11,864 nt of DNA, taken from the NCBI GenBank assembly GCA_028290925.1, contig JAQGIX010000194.1:1-11864 (forward strand). Direction: 5' to 3'. Under the pieces are notes generated by a model. That model was not told the origin of the DNA, ran no database searches, and was given only the letters and a program-made list of their open reading frames with translations. Both the position numbers and the translations under genes were made by a program. The DNA is from Phenylobacterium sp. (lineage in GTDB: Bacteria > Pseudomonadota > Alphaproteobacteria > Caulobacterales > Caulobacteraceae). Shown one piece after another: positions 1 to 7,352 of this stretch; within the stretch, counting starts at the first letter, position 1, and each line of letters begins with the position of its first letter.

Positions 1-527
1 ACCGCCACGGCGACGGGGGCGGTCAGCCACTGGAACAACAGGCCCGCCAGCGCCGGCCCGCCCATCTCGGCGAGCGACTCCGTGGCGCCGATGCGGGCGT
101 TGGCCTCGGTGAGCCGGTCGCGGCCCACCAAGCTTGGCAGATAGGCGTGGTCGGCGATGTCGAACAGGGCCGAGGCGGCGGCCACCAGGGCGGCGGCGGC
201 GAACACCTGGCCCAGGCCCAGCACGCGCAGCCAGGCCGCCAGCGGTAGGGTGACCAGGACCGCGGCGCGGACCAGGTCCGCCGCGATCAGGAGGGTGCGG
301 CGCCGGCTGCGGTCCACCAGGCCGCCGGCGGAGAGGCCGACCAGCAGCGCCGGCGCGCCGGCCAGCGCCGCCAACAGGCCGAGCTGGGCGGGAGAGGCGG
401 CCAGCGCCAGCACCGCCATCATCGGCAGGCCGTCGCGGGTGATCCGCGCGCCGAAGTCGGAGACGGCCTGGGCGGCCCACAGGCGGCGGAAGTCGCCCTG
501 GCGCCAAAGCGGAAGATCGGAAGGCAT
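1..527 (-). CDS. MFS transporter, N-terminal part (runs off left edge)
   Basis: The reverse strand reads from an ATG at 527 without a stop to the window edge, giving about 175 residues. The protein begins MPSDLPLWRQGDFRRLWAAQ, a start typical of the EntS-like (MFS_3) drug or siderophore exporters. Hydrophobic helices follow at about residues 34-70, 78-100 and 104-121. A recognisable MFS motif A (GGLVDRSRRRTLL) lies at about 68-80, between helices 2 and 3. The stretch around 121-146 (ALFDIADHAYLPSLV, then DRLTEANA) is also characteristic of this family. It should be an inner-membrane exporter driven by proton antiport; the substrate cannot be told. No good Shine-Dalgarno sequence precedes the ATG. 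It is divergent from the multicopper oxidase across 239 bases. Only the first five or so helices are visible, so intactness cannot be judged. Confidence 0.85.
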   Translation of the reverse strand, partial: MPSDLPLWRQGDFRRLWAAQAVSDFGARITRDGLPMMAVLALAASPAQLGLLAALAGAPALLVGLSAGGLVDRSRRRTLLIAADLVRAAVLVTLPLAAWLRVLGLGQVFAAAALVAAASALFDIADHAYLPSLVGRDRLTEANARIGATESLAEMGGPALAGLLFQWLTAPVAVA

Positions 528-766
528 GGGAGGCCCGGAAGCGTGCGGGCGGCGCCCGAGACGCCGCAAGGCCGCCCGTCGCGTTGGCGAGGGCGGAGCT
601 CTGGTGAGCGAATTTGTCCGGCCGCCGCGCCGCCCACCGGCTCCGGTTAGACGCCGAACACCGTTACGTCGTCAAGCCGCGGCTCGACGGGAGAGGTCGC
701 GTGTCGGGATCGACCCCGTACGCCGCACGTTGTGGCCGTAAGCGCCGAGCGGCGCCGAGCGACGCA

Positions 767-2179
767 ATGACGAGCGACGGGACCAAGCTGCACCGGCGTG
801 CGTTCCTGGCCTCCGCCAGCAGCGCTTGCGCAATGCCGCCGCCCCGCCGCGCCCGCGCGGAACGGGGGCCTGCTCTGGTCCCGCCGCCGGAAATCCGCAG
901 TCGAAATGGCGTCCTCGAGGCGACGCTCACCGCCGCGCCAGGCGCGGTCCAGGTCGGCCAGTTCAGCTTTCCGGGCAGGCTCTACAACGGCGCCTACCTG
1001 CCGCCCCTGCTCAGAGTCCGCACGGGCGACGTCATGAGGATCGGATTGCGGAATCGCCTGCCCGCGGAACCGACCAACCTGCACTTCCACGGCATGGGCG
1101 TCTCACCCCGGGGGAACAGCGACAACGTCTTCATCCATGTCCACCCGGGCCAGGACTTCCAGTACGAGGTGAAGATCCCTGCCCGTGAGCGGCAAGGTCG
1201 CGGCCTCTTCTGGTACCATCCGCATGCTCACGGCTTCGTCGAGAAGCAGATCGTCGGGGGATTGTCTGGCGGGATCGTGGTCGACGGCGTCGACAGCTAT
1301 TTTCCGATCCTCAAAGGCCTCCCGGAGAGGTTCCTTTTCATCAAGCACCACGAGCACATGGAAAAGGAGATCTTCTCGATCAACGGGCAGATCAATCCCG
1401 TGGTGGCGATCAGGCCGGGCGAAGTCCAGTTCTGGCGCATCGCCCATATCGGGGCCACGGAGTTCGTGAAGGTCGGCATCGCAGGCATGCCGCTCTACGC
1501 CATCGCCAACGATGGTCACCCGCTGTCCCGCCCCCAGCGACTGACGGAGTTCTTCATCGGGCCCGGCCAGAGGATCGATGCGATCGCCATCGGTCCGCCG
1601 GCCGGCGAATACGCCATGCGGACGATCCCATTTCAGAACCAGGCCTGGAACCCGCCCACGCCGGCGGAGCAGATCGCAACGATCGTCGCTTCGGGAGGCC
1701 AGGCCTCCGCCGGGGCCCGCGAGGCCGAGATCCTGGGCCAGCGGGTGCAGGAGCACCGCTGGATCGACGAGGTGCGCCGGGCGCCGATCGCGCGGCGCCG
1801 GACGCTCAACTATTCGCGGACCGCCGACCGGAAGGTGTTCATGATCAATGGCCAGGTCATGGACGAAAACCGCATCGATCAAACCGTGAAATTGGGGGAC
1901 ACGGAGGAATGGACCATCGTCAACACCGATCGGCAGTACCATAGCTTCCACATCCACCAGACGCCGTTCCTGGTGACCGAGATCAACGGCGTCCCCCAGC
2001 ACGAGGACAGTCTGCGCGACACGTTCTCGACGCCGCCGGCCAGTCAGGTCAGCGCGAGTTCACTGAAGGTGGTCATCCCGTTCACCGATCCGGTGACGGT
2101 CGGCAAGTTCGTCTACCACTGCCATTCCGTTGATCACGAGGATAAGGGCATGATGGGCGTCATCGAGCTGGTGGCCTAG
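767..2179 (+). CDS. Tat-exported multicopper oxidase (three-domain, CueO/laccase-like)
   Basis: A 470-residue protein with all four copper-binding motifs of multicopper oxidases. These are HFHG at about 106-109, HPHAHG at 151-156, HSFHIH at 392-397, and HCHSVDHEDKGMM from 451, which carries the type 1 Cys, His and axial Met ligands. Such enzymes oxidise a substrate at the type 1 copper and reduce O2 to water at the trinuclear centre. The N-terminus carries a twin-arginine motif (HRRAFLAS, Arg 10-11) and then an Ala-rich stretch, so it is predicted to be folded in the cytoplasm and exported to the periplasm by Tat. I chose the ATG at 767 because it puts the twin Arg close to the N-terminus, although it lacks a good ribosome site. 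A GTG at 701 in the same frame has GGAGAGG four bases upstream and would add 22 residues. There is no Met-rich insert as in CueO, so copper-ion oxidation is only one possibility; phenol or other substrates are equally open. Local GC is lower than in the genes that follow. Confidence 0.9.
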   Translation: MTSDGTKLHRRAFLASASSACAMPPPRRARAERGPALVPPPEIRSRNGVLEATLTAAPGAVQVGQFSFPGRLYNGAYLPPLLRVRTGDVMRIGLRNRLPAEPTNLHFHGMGVSPRGNSDNVFIHVHPGQDFQYEVKIPARERQGRGLFWYHPHAHGFVEKQIVGGLSGGIVVDGVDSYFPILKGLPERFLFIKHHEHMEKEIFSINGQINPVVAIRPGEVQFWRIAHIGATEFVKVGIAGMPLYAIANDGHPLSRPQRLTEFFIGPGQRIDAIAIGPPAGEYAMRTIPFQNQAWNPPTPAEQIATIVASGGQASAGAREAEILGQRVQEHRWIDEVRRAPIARRRTLNYSRTADRKVFMINGQVMDENRIDQTVKLGDTEEWTIVNTDRQYHSFHIHQTPFLVTEINGVPQHEDSLRDTFSTPPASQVSASSLKVVIPFTDPVTVGKFVYHCHSVDHEDKGMMGVIELVA

Positions 2180-2296
2180 GCGCCGAACCACGTCCCATCG
2201 GCAAGCGCGCAAAAAATAATGTCGGCTGGCCGGCGCCGGCCGCGTCATCCTGTGGACCGGGGGCGACCGCCGGCCGGACCAATGACGGAGACGATC

Positions 2297-2650
2297 ATGC
2301 AGTACCTTCTTATGCTCCACGCCGAAGAGGGCCAGTGGGCCCAGCGCACGCCCGACGAACAGGCGCAGGGCCTGGCGGCCTACGGGGCGTTCACCGAAGC
2401 GCTCGTCAAGTCGGGCCGGCTGGTGGCCAGCGGCCGGTTGGCGCTCAGCGACACCGCCAAGACGGTCCGCACCAAGGGCGGCAAGGCGGTGGTGATGGAC
2501 GGCCCCTTCGCCGAGACCAAGGAGCAGGTCGCCGGCTTCTACCTGATCGAGGCCGAGGACTTCGCGGCCGCCACGGACTGGGCCGCCCGCTGTCCGGCGT
2601 CGGGCCACGGCGTGGTCGAGGTGCGTCCCATGTGGACCGCGGCGGCCTGA
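2297..2650 (+). CDS. YCII-related / DGPF-domain protein
   Basis: A 117-residue cytoplasmic protein that begins MQYLLMLHAEEGQW and carries the signature DGPFAETKEQVAGFYLIEA (DGPFAETKE at 68-76). This is the DGPF branch of the YCII superfamily, small dimeric alpha-beta barrel proteins. Their biochemical role is mostly unknown. Many are encoded next to, or fused with, ECF sigma factors, but no sigma factor gene lies in this window. The ATG at 2297 is preferred over in-frame ATGs at 2219 and 2282. It has GGAG at 2287-2290 with a six-base spacer, and family members normally begin with M-x-Y-hydrophobic-L. It starts 117 bases after the multicopper oxidase and ends 19 bases before the TPR glycosyltransferase, so co-transcription is possible. 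Confidence in the family is high and in function low. Confidence 0.88.
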   Translation: MQYLLMLHAEEGQWAQRTPDEQAQGLAAYGAFTEALVKSGRLVASGRLALSDTAKTVRTKGGKAVVMDGPFAETKEQVAGFYLIEAEDFAAATDWAARCPASGHGVVEVRPMWTAAA

Positions 2651-2669
2651 GCCGGCTATCTCGGAGGCG

Positions 2670-4682
2670 ATGGCGAGCGAGAGCATCCCGGACACGGCCG
2701 ACGGCGCGCTGGCCCGCGCCCGGGAGCTCTATCACGCCGGTCGTTACGCCGAGGGCGAGCGGTTCACCGCGCAGGCGACGGCGGCTCATCCTGAGGCGCC
2801 GGACCTGTGGAACATCCATGGGGTGATGCTGCGCCAGCTCCGCCGGCCCCGCGAGGCGCTGGCGGCGCTGGACCGCGCGCGGGCGCTGCAGCCGGACCAT
2901 CGCGGCGCGCGGGTGAACAGCGCCAGCGTGCTGCTGGACCTGGCCCGCGCCGCCCAGGAGGCCGAGGGCGGCGCGGCGGCGATCGCCCTGCTCGACCAGG
3001 CGCTGGGCCTCGATCCCGAGAACCTCGCCCTGCTGGAGGCCAAGGCGCTGATCCTGCGCAAGTCCGGCTCGCGCGCCGAGGCGGAGGCCTTCCTGCGGGA
3101 CCTCGAGGCCCGGCGGCCCGACGTGGCCTGGGTGCAGCTGCATCTGGGCGACCTGCTGACCGAGCGCGACCCGGTCGGCGGCGAGCGGCACCTGCGCCGC
3201 GCCTACGAGCTGGACCCCGGTTCGCCAGGTCCGCTCAGCGGGCTCATCCAGGGCTTGGTCCGGGCCACCGGACCGGAGGAGGGTCGCAAGCTCGACGAGG
3301 CCCACGCGCTCTGCGGCGCGGCCCTGGCGATCGGTGGCCTGAACCCCAACCAGACCAAGGTGGTGCGCGACGCCTTCAGCCGCGTCTGCGACTTCGCCGG
3401 CATCGAGGGACTGGGGAGCTTCCAGGCCCTGGGCCGCGTCTGGGCCGAGGCCGGCCTGCACACCACCCTGCTGCGCCAGCTCAGCCGGGTGCGCAGCCAT
3501 GCGGATCGGCTGGAGCTGCTGGAGCAGCACAAGATCTGCGGCGCCGCGATGGTCGCCGAGGCCGAGCGCCGTCCCATCGGCCGGCCGGCGCCGCGCGCCG
3601 CGGGCGCGAAGATCCGGCTGGGGTTCCTGTCCTCGGACCTGCGCGGCCATCCGGTGGGCTATTTCGTCGAGCCGCTGTTCCAGCACCTGGATCCGAGCAG
3701 GTTCCAGCTGTTCTGCTACGGGTTCGACTCCGGCCCGGAGGATGGGCTGCAGGCGTTCTTCGCCAGCCGCGCCACAGCCTTCCGCCGGATGCCCGAGGCT
3801 TCCGCCCGCGAGGCCGCCCAGGCGGTGGCCGCCGACGACCTCGACATGCTGATCGAGCTCGGCGGCTCGACGTCGCAGAACAAGCTCGAGGTGATGGCCT
3901 ATGGCGCGGCCCCACGGCAGGCGAGCTGGCTGGGCTATCCGCACTCGGCGGGGCTGCCGACCATCGACGGCCTGATCTGCGATCCGTTCAACGCGCCGCC
4001 GGATCGCTCGCTGCTGGCCGAGGCGCCGCTGCTCATGCCGAAGAGCTGGATCGCGCTTGGGCCCGCGACCTTCTCCGACGCCCACGCCATCGACCCCGTC
4101 CCGCCGGAGGCGCGGACCGGCGGACTGACCTTCGGGACCGCCAACAATCCCTACAAATATACCCCGGAGGCGCTGAAGGCCTGGGCGTCGATCGTGGCGG
4201 CGGTCCCCGGCTCGCGCTTCGCCTTCCTGCGGCCCGAGGGCGGATCGGCGGTGTTCCGCGCCAACATCGCCGCGGCCTTCGCGGCCGAAGGCGTGGGCGC
4301 CGAGCGGATCATCTTCCGGCCGGTGCGCGGCGGGCACATGCCGCTCTACAACGACATCGACATCACGCTCGACACCTTCCCGCTGACCGGCGGCGCCACC
4401 ACGGTGGAGGCGCTGTGGATGGGCGCGCCGGTGGTGAGCCTGCGGGGCGAGGCCTTCTTCGAGCGGCTGTCCTGGTCGATCCTGGCCAACCTCGGCCTGG
4501 AGGACCTGGCGGCGGACGACCTGGCCGGCTATCGGGCGGCCGCGCTCAGCCTGGCCGCCGACCGCGGCCGCCGGGCGGCGCTGCGGACCAGCCTGCGCGA
4601 CCGCATCCGCGCGAGCCCGCTCGGCGACACCGAAGGCTTCGCCCGCGACTTCTACGCCCTGATCGAAAACACCGTTCGCTAG
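2670..4682 (+). CDS. TPR-repeat SPINDLY-type protein O-glycosyltransferase (GT41)
   Basis: A 670-residue soluble protein in two parts. Residues ~10-200 are tetratricopeptide-like helical repeats (for example AEGERFTAQATAAHPEAPDLW and EALAALDRARALQPDH) that would bind the acceptor protein. Residues ~313-665 match the SPINDLY/O-GlcNAc transferase C-terminal fold: KIRLGFLSSDLRGHPVGYF with the conserved His 327, APRQASWLGYPHSAGLPTID at 414-433, NNPYKYTPEAL with Lys 496 (equivalent to the UDP-contacting Lys of human OGT), and DTFPLTGGATTVEALWMGAP from 568. Such enzymes move a sugar from a nucleotide donor to Ser/Thr. Bacterial relatives include flagellin glycosyltransferases such as FlmG of Caulobacter. 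No flagellin or sugar-synthesis gene lies nearby, so donor and target are unknown. GGAGG at 2663-2667 sits only two bases from the ATG, which is unusually close, but no better start is seen. A long antisense open frame over it is a GC artefact. Confidence 0.9.
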   Translation: MASESIPDTADGALARARELYHAGRYAEGERFTAQATAAHPEAPDLWNIHGVMLRQLRRPREALAALDRARALQPDHRGARVNSASVLLDLARAAQEAEGGAAAIALLDQALGLDPENLALLEAKALILRKSGSRAEAEAFLRDLEARRPDVAWVQLHLGDLLTERDPVGGERHLRRAYELDPGSPGPLSGLIQGLVRATGPEEGRKLDEAHALCGAALAIGGLNPNQTKVVRDAFSRVCDFAGIEGLGSFQALGRVWAEAGLHTTLLRQLSRVRSHADRLELLEQHKICGAAMVAEAERRPIGRPAPRAAGAKIRLGFLSSDLRGHPVGYFVEPLFQHLDPSRFQLFCYGFDSGPEDGLQAFFASRATAFRRMPEASAREAAQAVAADDLDMLIELGGSTSQNKLEVMAYGAAPRQASWLGYPHSAGLPTIDGLICDPFNAPPDRSLLAEAPLLMPKSWIALGPATFSDAHAIDPVPPEARTGGLTFGTANNPYKYTPEALKAWASIVAAVPGSRFAFLRPEGGSAVFRANIAAAFAAEGVGAERIIFRPVRGGHMPLYNDIDITLDTFPLTGGATTVEALWMGAPVVSLRGEAFFERLSWSILANLGLEDLAADDLAGYRAAALSLAADRGRRAALRTSLRDRIRASPLGDTEGFARDFYALIENTVR

Positions 4683-4733
4683 CCGGCGGCAAAGATGTTT
4701 GATTGGCCGCCAGCTGGGGCTGGTGGGCTGACC

Positions 4734-5999
4734 ATGACCGCAATCGCCGTGGAGAGACCGCGCCTCGGAATGGGCGCCGCCGTCGTGCCGCTGATGGCGC
4801 TGGCGGTGTTCATCAACTACGTGGACCGCGGCAACCTCGCCACCGCCGGGCCGCTGATCAAGGACGAGCTGGGGCTGTCGGCCTCGCGGCTCGGCCTGAT
4901 CATCTCGGCCTTCTTCTGGAGCTACACGCCCTGCCAGCTGCTGGCCGGGTGGCTGGCCGAGAAGTTCAACCCCTATCGGACCCTGGCGGCAGGCCTGGCG
5001 ATCTGGTCGGTGGCGACCGCCGCCATGGGCCTGACCTCGGGCTTCATGGCGCTGATCGCGCTGCGCATCCTGCTGGGGCTCGGCGAGAGCGCGGCCTTCC
5101 CCTGCTCCTCCAAGCTGATCGGCGAGCACCTGCCGCACCACAGGATGGGCGCCGCCAACGGCATGATCATCATCGGCACGGCGCTGGGTCCGGCGTTCGG
5201 CACCTTCGTGGGCGGCATGCTGATGGGGCAGCTCGGCTGGCGGCCGGTGTTCCTGATCTTCGGCCTGGCCTCGCTGCTGTGGCTCGTGCCGTGGATCGCG
5301 GTCTCCCGCGCCGCGCCGGCCGACCACAAGGTCGCCAGCGCCGGCGCCGCGCCCTCGCTGAGGGCCATCGTCGCGCGGCCGTAGGCCTGGGCCGCGGGCC
5401 TCGGCCACTTCGCCAACAACTACTCCTTCTACTTCGTGATCACCTGGCTGCCGGTCTATCTGGTCAAGGCGCGCGGCTTCACCATGGCCGAGATGGCGGC
5501 GCTCGGCGGCATGATCTACGTGGTCTATGCCGTGGCCTCGCTGAGCCTGGGCTGGCTCTCCGACCGGCTGATCGCCGGCGGCCGCTCGGTCAACCTGGTG
5601 CGCAAGGGCTTCATGGGGGTGGGCCTGGCCATCGTCGCCGCGGCGCTGGCCGTCTGCGCCTTCGGAGACGCGAGCTTCGCCAACGTCAGCCTGTTCGCCG
5701 CCGCGGTCGGCTTCGGCTTCTCGGGCCCGACGATCTATTGCATCGGCCAGACACTGGCCGGCCCGCGGGCCGGCGGGGCCTGGATCGGCTTCCAGAACAT
5801 GATCGGCAATGTGGCCGGCATCGTCGGGCCGCTGGTCACCGGGGTGCTGATCGACAAGACCGGCGGCTTCGGCGCCGCCTTTGCGGTCGCCGCCGCCGTT
5901 GCGCTGAGCGGGATCGTGTCCTGGTGCCTGATGATCCCCAAGGTGGCCCCGCTGGACTGGAGCCTGCCGCGCCGCGTCGTACGTCCCTCGGCGGCCTGA
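4734..5999 (+). pseudogene. MFS transporter (ACS family) interrupted by an in-frame TAG
   Basis: The frame encodes a complete 12-helix transporter of about 420 residues except for one stop codon, TAG at 5382-5384 (codon 217). The part before it has the hallmarks of the anion:cation symporter branch: INYVDRGNL at about 27-35, SAFFWSYTPCQLLAGWLAEKF and RILLGLGESAAFP at 111-123. The same frame continues straight on (AWAAGLGHFANNYSFYF, then ITWLPVYLVKARGF) to the true stop at 5997. No base is gained or lost. In relatives this place usually reads like RRSAWG, so a Ser codon TCG changed to TAG is the simplest origin (family knowledge plus inference). The stop falls in the central loop between helices 6 and 7. 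A GTG at 5436 restarts an open frame but has no ribosome site and lies inside helix 7. I start at the ATG at 4734; an ATG at 4695 would add 13 residues. Related intact proteins import organic anions such as sugar acids. Confidence 0.85.
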
Positions 6000-6019
6000 T
6001 GTCGGACCGGGGAGAGGCG

Positions 6020-7279
6020 ATGGACGAGGCCGCCACCGCCGGTTCGGGCGGGGCGCAGATCATGGGGCGGGCGATCCCGCCGTTCCTGTTCGGCGTCCTG
6101 GCGCTGCCCGTCGGCCTAGGGCGCGGCTTCGTCACCGTCACGCTCTCCTATCTGCTGGCGCACAACGGGGTCAGCGTCGCGGCGATCGCCGCCATGGTCA
6201 GCCTGTTCGTCATTCCGGAGGTGTGGAAGTTCCTGATCGGGCCGGCGCTGGACCTGACGCTCTCGCCGACCCGCTGGTACGCCATCACGATCACCGTGGG
6301 CGCGGCGATCCTGGCGACGTTCGCGGTCATCCCGCTGACCCCCGCAGCCATGCCGTTGCTCACCGGCCTCGCCTTCCTGTTCAACTGCGCCTTCACCGCC
6401 GCGGGCTCCAGCGCCACGGCCGCCATGGCGCTGACCACCCCCCAGCGCCGACGGGGCGCGGTCGCGGCCTGGTCGCAAGCGGCCAATCTCGGCGGCGCCG
6501 GACTGGGTGGCGGCCTCGGCCTGTGGCTGGCCAATCACGCGGGCGGCCAGCAGACCGCGGCGCTCTGCCTGGCCGCCGTCTGCCTGCTTTGCCTCTTGCC
6601 GCTGCTGCGGCTGCGCGCGCCGCGACCGACCCGCGGCCAGCCCATCCTGCGCCAGGGCGCGGACCTCGGACGGACCCTCTGGGCCCTGGTGCGCACCCGC
6701 GAGGGCGTGCTGGCGATCCTGGCCGTCACCCTGCCGGCGGCGCTGGGCGCGGCGACCTCGCTCCTGGCGGCGGTGGCGGGGGACTGGCGGGCCTCGGCCG
6801 ACATGGTCGCCCTGGTGCTCGGCGCCGTCAGCGGCCTGGCGACCCTGCCGGGCTGCATCCTCGGCGGCTATCTCTGCGACCTGTTCCCGCGCCGGACCGT
6901 CTATGTGCTGACCGCCATGGGCTGCGGCCTGTGCGAGATGGCCATGGCGGTGGGCCCGCATACGCCGGCCGCCTTCGCGGTCTTCGTGATCCTCAACGCC
7001 GTGCTGCTCGGCAGCGCCTGGGCGGCGGTCAGCGCCGTCATCTACGAGCAGCTCGGCGCCCGGGCCGCGGCCACCTTGGCCGCCGTTCTGAGCAGCTGCG
7101 CCAACCTGCCGGTGGCGGTGGTGACGGCGATCGTCGGCCGCGTCCAGACCAGCCACGGTTCGGCCGCCATGCTGATGGTCGAAGGCGGCCTGGGCGTCGC
7201 CTCCATGCTGGCCTACGCCCTGCTGGCCTGGCTCTGGCGCCCGGCCGGCGCGTCGGCCCTGACCCCGGCGATCGCCTAG
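6020..7279 (+). CDS. MFS transporter, AmpG/PAT-like
   Basis: A 419-residue integral membrane protein with about 12 hydrophobic segments. The first begins near residue 17 (IPPFLFGVLALPVGLGRGFV), and helices continue through to LAYALLAWLWRP at the end. The segment VIPEVWKFLIGPALDLTLSPTRWY (about 64-87) resembles the AmpG / peptide-acetyl-CoA transporter branch of the MFS, where a K-F-L-x-x-P-x-x-D pattern replaces the usual motif A. AmpG imports muropeptides, but the match is too loose to name this gene. The ATG at 6020 has GGAG at 6011-6014 with a five-base gap and was chosen for that reason. An in-frame ATG at 5999-6001 overlaps the stop of the preceding transporter (TGATG) and would add seven residues. 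Either start implies co-transcription with, and perhaps translational coupling to, the interrupted upstream gene. Confidence 0.85.
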   Translation: MDEAATAGSGGAQIMGRAIPPFLFGVLALPVGLGRGFVTVTLSYLLAHNGVSVAAIAAMVSLFVIPEVWKFLIGPALDLTLSPTRWYAITITVGAAILATFAVIPLTPAAMPLLTGLAFLFNCAFTAAGSSATAAMALTTPQRRRGAVAAWSQAANLGGAGLGGGLGLWLANHAGGQQTAALCLAAVCLLCLLPLLRLRAPRPTRGQPILRQGADLGRTLWALVRTREGVLAILAVTLPAALGAATSLLAAVAGDWRASADMVALVLGAVSGLATLPGCILGGYLCDLFPRRTVYVLTAMGCGLCEMAMAVGPHTPAAFAVFVILNAVLLGSAWAAVSAVIYEQLGARAAATLAAVLSSCANLPVAVVTAIVGRVQTSHGSAAMLMVEGGLGVASMLAYALLAWLWRPAGASALTPAIA

Positions 7280-7297
7280 CGCGCCGAGAAGCGCGCT
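7278..7297. other. Short GC-rich inverted repeat at a gene end
   Basis: AGCGCGC and GCGCGCT form a seven-base-pair stem around a six-base loop, overlapping the stop codon of the AmpG-like transporter. No T-run follows, so it may just help protect or end the transcript; in such GC-rich DNA it could also be chance. Confidence 0.25.
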
Positions 7298-7319
7298 GGG
7301 GATTCTGACGCGCAGCCGG

Positions 7320-7341
7320 GCAAAAGTGCGGACACTTTTGC
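7320..7341. terminator. Probable bidirectional terminator hairpin
   Basis: The arms GCAAAAGTG (7320-7328) and CACTTTTGC (7333-7341) pair perfectly over nine bases around a CGGA loop. It lies in the 73-base gap between two convergent genes, where a two-way terminator is expected. Its T-rich arm would give U's on the 3' side of the RNA stem from either strand, but no separate U-tract follows. The AT-rich arms stand out against the surrounding GC-rich DNA. Confidence 0.5.
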
Positions 7342-7352
7342 TGGCGGTCGCT

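Noticed and set aside
157..741. A 194-codon forward frame
   Set aside because: It is antisense to the MFS gene at the left edge and its product is an Arg/Ala/Pro-rich shadow.
2228..2241. Perfect palindrome GGCCGGCGCCGGCC between the oxidase and the DGPF gene
   Set aside because: It has no loop to make a stable hairpin, is pure G/C and is likely by chance in this composition. The A-rich run just upstream (2211-2220) has no matching -35 box, so I do not call a promoter.
2445..5408. A 987-codon open frame on the reverse strand
   Set aside because: It lies opposite two genes with clear domains, is rich in Arg/Gly/Ala/Pro repeats and matches no family. Long antisense frames are expected in such GC-rich DNA.
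4703..6019. Upstream 439 codons in frame with the AmpG-like transporter, which would make a fused 858-residue protein
   Set aside because: This part is an off-frame reading of the ACS-type transporter with a low-complexity Arg/Gly-rich product; the true protein starts near 6020.
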